Shown: piece by piece, positions 1 to 6,577 of the stretch
Numbering within the stretch: position 1 is the stretch's first letter
Layout: each line of letters opens with the position of its first letter
Assembly (NCBI GenBank): GCA_045637645.1
Contig: JAZTZV010000065.1
Location: 1-14,285, forward strand
Source: RGIG1959 sp045637645
GTDB taxonomy: Bacteria; Bacillota; Clostridia; Oscillospirales; Acutalibacteraceae
Direction of reading: 5' to 3'
Length of the DNA stretch: 14,285 bases
Notes under the pieces: model-generated
Told to the model about the DNA's origin: nothing
Seen by the model: the letters and a program-made list of their open reading frames with translations, nothing else
The model's database searches: none
Translations under genes and position numbers: made by a program

Positions 1-529
1 TATACAGCCAGCCGCCGCTGACAAAGTCGTATTGCTGATTGTGCCAACCCGTCGGCGTGACCGACGAAATGGATTCGCGGTTATCGGTCGGCATCAATTC
101 GACGCAAAGATTGGCGTATGCGACGCCGCATCGACCGAGATTGTCGAGCGGGGCATACGTTTCAAATGCGTCAAGCGACTGTTTCTCGTCTTCAGAAAAA
201 CGCGGAACGTTTTCGTTGAGAATGATATACGGCTCGCCGTTGTAAGCGTTGGAGGAGAGCGGATCTCCCTGCAACACCACCAAGAGGAGGGCACGCACAT
301 CCACCGTGTCGATCGTACCGTCGTGGTTAACATCGGCAAGTTGTTGTTGCTCGTCCGTCAGCGCCGTCGTCCCGACCGCGTGACCGAGGATCAAACGCAC
401 GTCGGCGGTACTGCGTGTGCCGTTGCCGTCCACGTCGCCGTCAAGAAGCGCGTGTGCCGTTTGAAGCGGTATCAGCATCACCAGCAATGCGCAAAGAAGT
501 GCCGCGCCGCGTCGGAAATATCGGTGCAT
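1..529 (-). CDS. Secreted dockerin-like + DNA/RNA non-specific endonuclease (C-terminus beyond window)
   Basis: The first 176 residues are visible; the frame is open to the window edge. The ATG at 529 follows AAAGGAGG with 6 bases between GGAGG and the start. Residues 1-27 form a signal peptide: basic MHRYFRR, a hydrophobic core, then a TAHA cleavage-like site. Residues 31-88 hold two dockerin type I-like calcium loops, D32-x-D34-x-N36...D43 and D66-x-N68-x-D70...D77, each followed by a helix with an ILG or VLQG end. Residues 99-176 match the start of the NucA/EndA-like DNA/RNA non-specific endonuclease family of Gram-positive bacteria: EPYIILNENVPRF, then LGRCGVAYAN, then SSVTPTGWHNQQYDF. 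The catalytic His motif of that family would come just past the edge, so activity cannot be judged here. It is probably an exported nuclease carrying an N-terminal calcium-binding docking module. The nuclease assignment is good; true cohesin binding is an inference, since dockerin-like repeats also occur outside cellulosomes. Confidence 0.85.
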   Translation of the reverse strand, partial: MHRYFRRGAALLCALLVMLIPLQTAHALLDGDVDGNGTRSTADVRLILGHAVGTTALTDEQQQLADVNHDGTIDTVDVRALLLVVLQGDPLSSNAYNGEPYIILNENVPRFSEDEKQSLDAFETYAPLDNLGRCGVAYANLCVELMPTDNRESISSVTPTGWHNQQYDFVSGGWLY

Positions 530-563
530 GCCATTCCTCCTTTTATCGAGATTGTCTATTGGT

Positions 564-592
564 ACTATAACGGAAGTTTCCAAAGTTGTCAA
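564..592 (-). promoter_or_regulatory. Sigma-A-type promoter of the dockerin-nuclease gene
   Basis: On the minus strand a perfect -35 box TTGACA (592-587) is followed, after exactly 17 bases, by a -10 box TATAGT (569-564). The expected transcript start is near 557, which gives a leader of about 28 bases that contains the GGAGG site. The promoter begins only a few bases after the GH31 terminator, so the nuclease gene is a separate transcription unit. Confidence 0.8.
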
Positions 593-594
593 CC

Positions 595-630
595 GAAAAG
601 AAAACCGCCGCAGTTCTCTGCGGCGGTTTT
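595..630 (-). terminator. Rho-independent terminator of the GH31 gene
   Basis: A perfect 13-bp stem, aaaaccgccgcag (601-613) with ctgcggcggtttt (618-630), has a 4-base loop. On the minus strand it ends in TTTT-C-TTTT (604-596). It begins 9 bases after the GH31 stop codon. Confidence 0.9.
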
Positions 631-639
631 TAAATCCTA

Positions 640-3078
640 TCAATCTTCCGTCAATGTCATCAGCTCGCGAAGTGCGTCGCGTACATCGCCGAAGCCTTGC
701 GTCCATGCGCCCATATCGTTGCAGATATCGCGCACGTTTTGCTTGCGCTCCACGCACCACTTGTGCCAATCCATTTTCATCAAAATCGGCATTTGCGCAA
801 GTTGCAACACCGCTTCAATGTGATCGGGCACATCGCGGTTGTCGTGCATCAGCGTTTCGCCTGTGATCGTCACCGTCACTTGTTCCGTAACGGGTGCGCT
901 CACGCAAACGACCGTGCTGTTTGTGGCGGCGTCGTAGGACACTGTTGCGCCCTCACAGCTCACGGCGATATCCTTGTGGAAGCCGCGAAGCTGAATACGC
1001 CAGTTGCGTGCCTGCGGAATCAGCGACAAATCGCCTGTCGCGGGAGCGATGGTGAATTCTGCTCTGTCGCCCCAAGCAAGCGACAAAGCGGTTGCGGCGT
1101 GTGTGCCGTAGCCGTCGCCCGCGTCCTCAAACATCGTGAAGGTGTTCGAAGCACCGGGGAACACGATCACATCCATCGTGTCGGCGTTGCAAAGACGGTT
1201 GTCGTCATACACCGCCATCGGCACGATCGCGCCCGCCTTGGCAAACACGGGATAGCTGTCAAGACCGCGATACGCCGTCACCTTGCGACCGTGCGCGCGA
1301 TCGCAACGATAATGCAGACCGTTGAAGAAATCAAACCAATCGCCTTGCGGGAGCCACACACCGGTGTGCGAGAGGCGGCTGGTGTCGTTGCGTTTCGAGG
1401 TGATGGACGCGACCATCAATTCGCTGCCGAACCAGTATTGGTTTTTCGCTTCATACGCACCGTTTTCGAGCGGGTGCGAATAATACATCGGTTGAATGAG
1501 CGGCGCCATTTCGTTGTGCGTGCGGTAGTTCATTGCATACAAATACGGGAACAGCGCGTGGCGCAAACGGAGCCAGCTTTCCATGATCGGTTGCGCTTCC
1601 GAACCGTAGCACCACGACTCCTTGCGGTTAAACAGACTGCATGCGCTGTGCAGGCGGTTGATGGGGGAGAAGACACCGAGCTGCATCCAACGTACCGTCA
1701 ATTCGTCGTCGCGATAGCCTCGCATGTGACCGCCGATGTCGTGACTCCACCACGGATAACCGATGTTCGAAGCGGTGGCGGTGAAATAGGGCTGGAATTG
1801 AAGCGATTCCCACGACACCACCGTGTCACCCGAGAAACCAACGGGATATCGTTGACTGCCGGGGCCGCTGTAACGCGAGAAGAACATCGGACGTTTGCCG
1901 TTGCGGGCAATGTCGTGAATGTGCAAATGGTTGAGCATCCACAGCGGATCAAGCACTTCACGCTCGTCAGCCATCTTGCCGTCGACGTTACGCTCGTGGA
2001 TCCACCAATAGTCCGTACCCTGTTGCCAATCCATCCACCAGAAATCAACGCCGTTTTCTTCATGCGGATGATGCAGGATATCGAAATAGTTCGCCATGAA
2101 CGTTTTTGAGAGAATGTCGAACGGCACGCGCTTTCCGCTTTTCGGATCGATGCCACATGCGGTCGCCATCTCTTCGTACATTTCCTCGTGACGGTTGACA
2201 CCCGAGTGGGGATGGAGGTTCAAAGCGGTTTTGAGGTTTTTGTCTTTGAGAGCTTTAAGGAACGCTTTGTGGTCGGGGAACAACTCTTTGTTCCAAGTGT
2301 AGCCCGTCCAACCGCCGACGATCTCGTCGTCGGGATCTTTCATGTCGTCGGGGATCTCGGTGATGTGCCAGTCCATGTCGATGACACCGACCGAGAACGG
2401 CACGTTGCGCTCTTCAAAACGATTCATCAATTCGATATATTCCGTGTCGGAATACGGATGGTAGCGGCTCCACCAGTTACCCAGAGCGTACGCGGGCAAC
2501 AGGGGCGGGGCGCCTGTCAAACGCATCAAATCGCGAACGGCTCCGCGGTAGTCATAGCCGTAAGCGAAGATGTATGTATCGGTGGTGTTCGGTTTGCGCA
2601 CTTCCACCCAGCCGTCGTCGCCCAGAAGCATCGTGTGGCTGTCGTCAAGAACGGCAATGCCGCGGCGCGAGCAAATACCCTTGCCGAGCGGCACCTCGCC
2701 GTCGATGAGATCCAGCGTGCGAAGCGTGCCGCCGAGATCTTCGATGTCGTCACCGTAATGCCAGGTGGTGCCGGGCTCTTGCTTGAGCGTCACGGACAAA
2801 GTGTCCGCCGCAAACGGCACATTTTCCGAAAGAGAGAGCGTCAGCGCTTCGGTTTCCACGGTCAGCACGCCGTTTTCACGCGAAGCGTCAAAAGCGGTTT
2901 TGTCGAAATCGCGAAAAAATACCGATTGGCTGGCTCGGTTTTCAAATTCGCCGCACTCGCTGTATTCCACACGTATAAGCGACGGCGTCAAAACCGTCAC
3001 GCGGTAAGCGTTGCCGACGAGGATGCTGGCATCCGGTGCTGCAGGACGAGTGTGACATAAAAAACGATTGTCTTGCAT
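640..3078 (-). CDS. Glycoside hydrolase family 31 alpha-glycosidase, cytoplasmic
   Basis: This 812-residue GH31 enzyme would hydrolyse terminal alpha-linked sugar residues by a retaining mechanism. I place the start at the ATG at 3078, 8 bases after GAGG; the GTG at 3087 overlaps that site. An N-terminal beta-sandwich (about 1-185) precedes the TIM barrel (about 190-530), which begins with the family signature LPAYALGNWWSRYHPYSD. The likely nucleophile is Asp350 in VDFWWMDWQQG and the likely acid/base is Asp418 in VGFSGDTVVSW; YPWWSHDIGGHMRGY and SPINRLHS are also typical. A C-terminal beta domain carries FEDAGDGYG, followed by an unusual tail of about 60 residues predicted to be helical and rich in Trp and Met. 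There is no signal peptide. The nucleophile motif is not the KTDFGE form of YicI-type alpha-xylosidases, so I would not call it a xylosidase; alpha-glucosidase is the safest description and the substrate is unknown. It is divergent from a GH3 gene. Confidence 0.92.
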   Translation of the reverse strand: MQDNRFLCHTRPAAPDASILVGNAYRVTVLTPSLIRVEYSECGEFENRASQSVFFRDFDKTAFDASRENGVLTVETEALTLSLSENVPFAADTLSVTLKQEPGTTWHYGDDIEDLGGTLRTLDLIDGEVPLGKGICSRRGIAVLDDSHTMLLGDDGWVEVRKPNTTDTYIFAYGYDYRGAVRDLMRLTGAPPLLPAYALGNWWSRYHPYSDTEYIELMNRFEERNVPFSVGVIDMDWHITEIPDDMKDPDDEIVGGWTGYTWNKELFPDHKAFLKALKDKNLKTALNLHPHSGVNRHEEMYEEMATACGIDPKSGKRVPFDILSKTFMANYFDILHHPHEENGVDFWWMDWQQGTDYWWIHERNVDGKMADEREVLDPLWMLNHLHIHDIARNGKRPMFFSRYSGPGSQRYPVGFSGDTVVSWESLQFQPYFTATASNIGYPWWSHDIGGHMRGYRDDELTVRWMQLGVFSPINRLHSACSLFNRKESWCYGSEAQPIMESWLRLRHALFPYLYAMNYRTHNEMAPLIQPMYYSHPLENGAYEAKNQYWFGSELMVASITSKRNDTSRLSHTGVWLPQGDWFDFFNGLHYRCDRAHGRKVTAYRGLDSYPVFAKAGAIVPMAVYDDNRLCNADTMDVIVFPGASNTFTMFEDAGDGYGTHAATALSLAWGDRAEFTIAPATGDLSLIPQARNWRIQLRGFHKDIAVSCEGATVSYDAATNSTVVCVSAPVTEQVTVTITGETLMHDNRDVPDHIEAVLQLAQMPILMKMDWHKWCVERKQNVRDICNDMGAWTQGFGDVRDALRELMTLTED

Positions 3079-3089
3079 AATAAACACCT

Positions 3090-3124
3090 CACTTTTTGTC
3101 TCATTTTAGCACACTTTTTGTCGC
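3090..3124. repeat. Direct repeat (2 x 13 bp, 22-bp period), candidate operator
   Basis: CACTTTTTGTCTC (3090-3102) and CACTTTTTGTCGC (3112-3124) differ at one base and are 22 bp apart, close to two helical turns. They flank the GH31 -10 box: one copy covers the expected transcript start and the other lies in the -35/-10 spacer. This is where a repressor binding one face of the helix would sit. No regulator gene is in the window; the function is inferred. Confidence 0.5.
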
Positions 3125-3131
3125 TTGACAA
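3103..3131 (-). promoter_or_regulatory. Promoter of the GH31 gene
   Basis: On the minus strand TTGTCA (3131-3126) and TAAAAT (3108-3103) are separated by 17 bases. The expected start near 3096 leaves a leader of only about 18 bases before the ATG at 3078, just enough for the GAGG site. The -35 box overlaps that of the divergent GH3 promoter. Confidence 0.7.
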
Positions 3132-3154
3132 GTGTTGTTTCCCTATACTATACT
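3125..3154 (+). promoter_or_regulatory. Promoter of the GH3 gene
   Basis: A perfect TTGACA (3125-3130) is followed after 18 bases by TATACT (3149-3154); a second TATACT at 3144-3149 overlaps it but would be too close at 13 bases. The expected start near 3161 gives a leader of about 27 bases. The palindromic core CTTGACAAG serves as -35 box for both directions. Confidence 0.7.
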
Positions 3155-3187
3155 ATCTTTAAAATCCCATTGTGATTGAGGTGCCAT

Positions 3188-5854
3188 ATGGATACAAAAT
3201 TGTTGTGCAGACGCGCCGCCGCCGAAGGCGCCGTGTTGCTTGAAAACAAGGGGAATGTGCTTCCTTTTGCGAAGGGTACGAAGCTCGCCGTGTTCGGCAG
3301 AGCGCAAACGTTTTACTACAAAAGCGGCACGGGTTCGGGCGGCCTTGTGCATATCGAGAAAGAGCCGATTTTGATCGAATCGCTGTGCGAAAACGACGAT
3401 TTGGTGATCGATGCGACGCTGTGCGAATTGTATGCAGATTTTGTCCGAGAGCATCCGTTTGATGACGGCGGCGGAAAATGGGCGGGCGAGCCGTGGTATC
3501 AAACGGAGATGCCGCTTGAGGAAGACGTCGTGCGTGCCGCCGCGGCGCGCAACGATGCGGCACTTGTGGTGTTCGCGCGCACGGCGGGTGAGGATCACGA
3601 CAACGCCGACGAAGCGGGAAGTTATCGTTTGACCGCCGATGAGGAAGCGGTGCTTGCGCTTGTGACGGCGCAGTTTGAGCGCGTTGTTGTGGCACTCAAC
3701 GTCGGCAACATGATCGACACGTCGTTCATGGCGCGCTATCCCGTGTCGGCGCTGATGTACATTTGGCAAGGCGGCATGGAAGGTGCGAACGCATTCGCCG
3801 ATTTGCTCAGCGGCAAATCCTACCCCTGCGGCAAATTGACCGATACCGCCGCGTGGCACATTGAGGATCATCCCTCGAACGCCAATTTCGGCAGCTTGGA
3901 ACGCAATGTTTATGCCGAAGACGTGTATGTCGGCTATCGGTATTTTGAAACATTCCGAAAAGACGCGGTGCAATATCCGTTCGGTTTCGGTTTGTCCTAT
4001 ACAATGTTTGAAATGACAAGCACCGCGTGTGAAGACGGCGGTGTTGTAACTGTCAATGCTACCGTCACGAACACGGGCGATCGAGCGGGCAAAGAGGTCG
4101 TGCAGGTGTATGTGAAAGCACCGTGCGGCAAACTCGGCACACCCGCAAGACAACTGGTCGCTTTCGGCAAAACCGCTGAATTGCAACCGAACGAAAGCCA
4201 AACCGTGATCCTGACGTTTGCGCTTGATGCGGTGGCGGCGTATGATGATGACGGCGTCACCGGACACAAGTCGTGCTATGTGCTTGAAGCCGGCGACTAC
4301 GCGGTGTATGTCGGTGCGGACGTGCGTGACGCGAAAGCGGTGCTGACGGTGACGCGTGATGATCTGACGGTCACGAAGCAACTTTGCGCGATCCAACCGC
4401 CGACGGTGGCGTTTGATCGCCTGTGTGCGCAAGAAGCGGGCGACGAAAGAAACATGACCTATCGTGCGGTGGAGCCGTGTGAATTTGATTTGGAAGCGCG
4501 CATTGCCGCCAATCGCCCCGAAGAACTCGCGTTTACAGGCGACAAAGGCATCAAACTGAAAGATGTGTATGACAAGCGCGAAACGCTCGATGCGTTTGTG
4601 GCACAATTGTCCGACGGCGACTTGGCGGCGCTTGCCTGCGGCGAAGGTATGAACAGTCCGAAAGCCACACCCGGCACGGGCGGCGCGCTCGGCGGTCAAA
4701 CCGAGAGCCTGTCGAATTTCGGCATCCCTGTGTGCTGTGTGACCGACGGCCCGTCGGGTATCCGCCTTGACAGCGGCGAACGCGCCACACTCATCCCGAA
4801 CGGCACCCTGCTTGCCTGCACGTGGGATGTTGCGCTTGTGGAGGAGCTGTACACCTGCATCGGCGAAGAACTCCGCCGTTATCATGTCGATGCGCTTCTC
4901 GGTCCCGGCATCAACATTCATCGTCATCCGCTTTGCGGACGCAATTTTGAATATTTCTCGGAAGATCCCTATTTGACGGGCAAACTCGCCGCCGCCGTGA
5001 CGCGCGGTGTGGCGAAGCACGGTGCGTTCGCCACGATCAAGCATTTTTGCGGCAACAACCAAGAAAGCAACCGTTACGGATGCGAAACGGTTGTGTCCGA
5101 GCGTGCTCTTCGCGAGATCTACTTAAAACCCTTTGAAATCGCCGTGACCGAGGGTGAAAACGTTCTGATTATGACGGCGTATAACCCCGTCAACGGTTTC
5201 TGGACGGCGTCGAGCTATGACCTCACGACAACGGTGCTTCGCGGGGAATGGGGCTTTGATAATTTTGTCATGACCGACTGGTGGGCAAAATGCAATCTTC
5301 GTTGCGGCGAAGACGGCAACGGCGGCATGTTGCAAGCGATGATTCGTGCGCAAAATGAGGTGTATATGGTGTGCGCCGATGCGCAAACCAAGTCGCAAAG
5401 CATTTTGGAAGGTTTGGCACATGGCTACATCACGCGTTCGGAACTCCAACGTTGCGCCAAAACGATTTGCAACTGGATCCTGTGTTCGATCACGTTTGAG
5501 GAATATCTTGCAAACGGCTGTGTCCCGAAATATCCCATCGTGCGCAGCGACGCGGATATGAACACGGTCGCGACGTTGACCGCTCCGACGACGGAAGAGT
5601 CCTATCCCGTGATGCTCAAAAGCGGCGCGGCGGCATTGACGCTTTCCGTGAAAAGCAACACCGATGTATTGGCGCAAACGCCCGTCACCGTGCGTGTCGG
5701 CGAAGCGGCACTTGTCACGGTGTCGGTGTGCGGCACCGAAGGAGCTTTCGTTGAACTCAAACGCTTCATCGATATCCCCGAAGACAGCGAGTGTGTGATC
5801 ACGCTTGCACATGCGGATGTCATCGAGGTCGGCGAAGTGGTTGTGAAACAATAA
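3188..5854 (+). CDS. Glycoside hydrolase family 3 beta-glycosidase with permuted domain order, cytoplasmic
   Basis: This 888-residue GH3 enzyme is probably a beta-glucosidase or related beta-glycosidase. The ATG at 3188 follows GAGGTG at 3178-3183; an upstream in-frame TTG at 3176 has no ribosome site. The domain order is the reverse of most GH3 proteins. The alpha/beta sandwich comes first (about 5-250: AAAEGAVLLENKGNVLPF, and IWQGGMEGANAFADLLSG). A fibronectin III-like domain follows (about 260-390: YPFGFGLSYT, VTNTGDRAGKEVVQVYV). The TIM barrel comes last (about 455-810: CCVTDGPSGIR, GPGINIHRHPLCGRNFEYFSEDP, IKHFCGNNQESNR). The likely nucleophile is Asp697 in NFVMTDWW. The acid/base Glu, usually in the sandwich domain, cannot be assigned by eye. 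This order is known from Ruminococcus albus and Butyrivibrio beta-glucosidases. A beta-rich tail of about 80 residues follows. No signal peptide is present, so it probably acts on imported oligosaccharides. It is divergent from GH31 and 19 bases before a small membrane-protein gene. Confidence 0.93.
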   Translation: MDTKLLCRRAAAEGAVLLENKGNVLPFAKGTKLAVFGRAQTFYYKSGTGSGGLVHIEKEPILIESLCENDDLVIDATLCELYADFVREHPFDDGGGKWAGEPWYQTEMPLEEDVVRAAAARNDAALVVFARTAGEDHDNADEAGSYRLTADEEAVLALVTAQFERVVVALNVGNMIDTSFMARYPVSALMYIWQGGMEGANAFADLLSGKSYPCGKLTDTAAWHIEDHPSNANFGSLERNVYAEDVYVGYRYFETFRKDAVQYPFGFGLSYTMFEMTSTACEDGGVVTVNATVTNTGDRAGKEVVQVYVKAPCGKLGTPARQLVAFGKTAELQPNESQTVILTFALDAVAAYDDDGVTGHKSCYVLEAGDYAVYVGADVRDAKAVLTVTRDDLTVTKQLCAIQPPTVAFDRLCAQEAGDERNMTYRAVEPCEFDLEARIAANRPEELAFTGDKGIKLKDVYDKRETLDAFVAQLSDGDLAALACGEGMNSPKATPGTGGALGGQTESLSNFGIPVCCVTDGPSGIRLDSGERATLIPNGTLLACTWDVALVEELYTCIGEELRRYHVDALLGPGINIHRHPLCGRNFEYFSEDPYLTGKLAAAVTRGVAKHGAFATIKHFCGNNQESNRYGCETVVSERALREIYLKPFEIAVTEGENVLIMTAYNPVNGFWTASSYDLTTTVLRGEWGFDNFVMTDWWAKCNLRCGEDGNGGMLQAMIRAQNEVYMVCADAQTKSQSILEGLAHGYITRSELQRCAKTICNWILCSITFEEYLANGCVPKYPIVRSDADMNTVATLTAPTTEESYPVMLKSGAAALTLSVKSNTDVLAQTPVTVRVGEAALVTVSVCGTEGAFVELKRFIDIPEDSECVITLAHADVIEVGEVVVKQ

Positions 5855-5873
5855 AACAGGGGAGGAACTAAGG

Positions 5874-6296
5874 ATGTATAAAAATATCGGAGTAAAAATC
5901 AAAAGCCTTGCAGCTACTCTTGCGGTGATTGGTATTGTTTTGTCGTGGCTTGCCGCCCTTATTACCGCAATTGCTGCTAGCGGCAATTGCGGAGCAATTG
6001 CCATTGCGGTTTTGGAAGGTATTGTTGGTTCTCTGGTTTCGTGGATGTCCTCGTTTTTTATGTACGGTTTCGGTCAACTCATTGACAACACCGACATCTT
6101 GGTGGAGCGTTTTTCGCCCCCGAAAGAAGAGGTCGGCAATAAGAAAAAAGATGAACAACCGATGTTTACCAATCCCGTGCTGACGGCGAAGCTGGACGGT
6201 CTCAAAGTTTTGCTTTCGAGCGGCAAGATCGATCAAGCGACCTACGAGCGTGAAGTGAGAACAGTGTTGGAACAAACAAAGTGGCACGATAAATAA
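5874..6296 (+). CDS. Two-helix membrane protein with C-terminal SHOCT-like domain
   Basis: A 140-residue protein of unknown function. The start at 5874 lies 8 bases after GGGGAGG. A basic N-terminus (MYKNIGVKIK) leads into two hydrophobic segments, about residues 12-34 and 40-66, joined by a short SGNCG turn. A charged linker, about 82-96 (PPKEEVGNKKKDEQP), connects to residues 105-134, whose pattern LDGLKVLLSSGKIDQATYEREVRTVL-type is that of a SHOCT (short C-terminal) domain: two short helices around an SGxIxxxEYE-like core. SHOCT domains are often found at the ends of membrane or oligomeric proteins; their role is mostly undefined. The gene follows GH3 by 19 bases with no terminator between them, and a strong terminator follows it, so the two are probably co-transcribed. 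Why it is tied to a glycosidase is not clear from the sequence. Confidence 0.85.
   Translation: MYKNIGVKIKSLAATLAVIGIVLSWLAALITAIAASGNCGAIAIAVLEGIVGSLVSWMSSFFMYGFGQLIDNTDILVERFSPPKEEVGNKKKDEQPMFTNPVLTAKLDGLKVLLSSGKIDQATYEREVRTVLEQTKWHDK
5965..5992 (+). repeat. 28-bp near-perfect palindrome inside the SHOCT-protein gene
   Basis: The arms ccgcaattgc (5965-5974) and gcaattgcgg (5983-5992) pair perfectly, and the pairing continues through the centre except for one position that is a G-U wobble in RNA. A third gcaattgcc lies at 5994-6002. The palindrome falls between the two membrane segments and may be a by-product of Ala/Ile-rich codons. Confidence 0.6.
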
Positions 6297-6305
6297 AAAA
6301 TGAAG

Positions 6306-6346
6306 AAAAGCATCAAGGTGTTCATCACCTCGGTGCTTTTTCTTTT
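6306..6346 (+). terminator. Rho-independent terminator of the GH3-SHOCT unit
   Basis: A 15-bp stem (6306-6320 with 6326-6340) has one G-U wobble, one A-C mismatch and a ttcat loop. It runs straight into TTTTT-C-TTTT (6337-6346). It begins 10 bases after the SHOCT-gene stop codon. The following stretch, 6347-6476, holds no ORF or RNA that I can recognise. Confidence 0.85.
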
Positions 6347-6476
6347 CGGAAAGGTTCTCTACACAGGAGAGTGCGCGGAGCATATACTGTTGTAAACCGT
6401 ATTTTTGAACAAAAACATCGCTCGTTGCCCAATTTTGAGGGTCGTTTTGAGCGTTTTGTCGGTAATTTTGCAGTTT

Positions 6477-6508
6477 TTTTGCAAGTTTCCAAAAAAGAAC
6501 TTGCAAAA
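6477..6508. repeat. 11-bp inverted repeat over the aminotransferase -35 region
   Basis: The arms ttttgcaagtt (6477-6487) and aacttgcaaaa (6498-6508) are perfectly complementary around a 10-base A-rich centre. The right arm contains the whole -35 box. No T-run follows on either strand, so it is not an obvious terminator; an operator for a dimeric regulator is one reading. Confidence 0.55.
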
Positions 6509-6529
6509 TCGGAATTGTTCCGCTATAAT
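6501..6529 (+). promoter_or_regulatory. Promoter of the aminotransferase gene
   Basis: TTGCAA (6501-6506) and a perfect TATAAT (6524-6529) are separated by 17 bases. The expected start near 6536 gives a leader of about 42 bases that carries AAGGTGG, 9 bases before the ATG at 6578. Confidence 0.75.
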
Positions 6530-6577
6530 GGTACAAGTTTGTAAAAGAGAAATTTTAATGTAAGGTGGCTGACTGTT

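Noticed and set aside
32..823. Open frame of 263 codons on the plus strand
   Set aside because: It crosses the antisense of the nuclease gene, its promoter and the GH31 terminator, and shows no domain.
697..2109. Open frame of 470 codons on the plus strand opposite GH31
   Set aside because: It is antisense to conserved GH31 motifs, with a biased His/Arg/Val composition and no ribosome site or recognisable domain.
3143..5062. Long open frame of 639 codons on the minus strand opposite GH3
   Set aside because: It lies wholly antisense to a clear GH3 gene, its product is low-complexity and His/Arg/Val-rich, and it has no ribosome site. It comes from GC-biased codon use of the real gene.
640..6346. 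A complete polysaccharide utilisation locus or cellulosome cluster
   Set aside because: There is no transporter, regulator, cohesin or scaffoldin gene in the window, and the two glycosidases lack signal peptides and dockerins.
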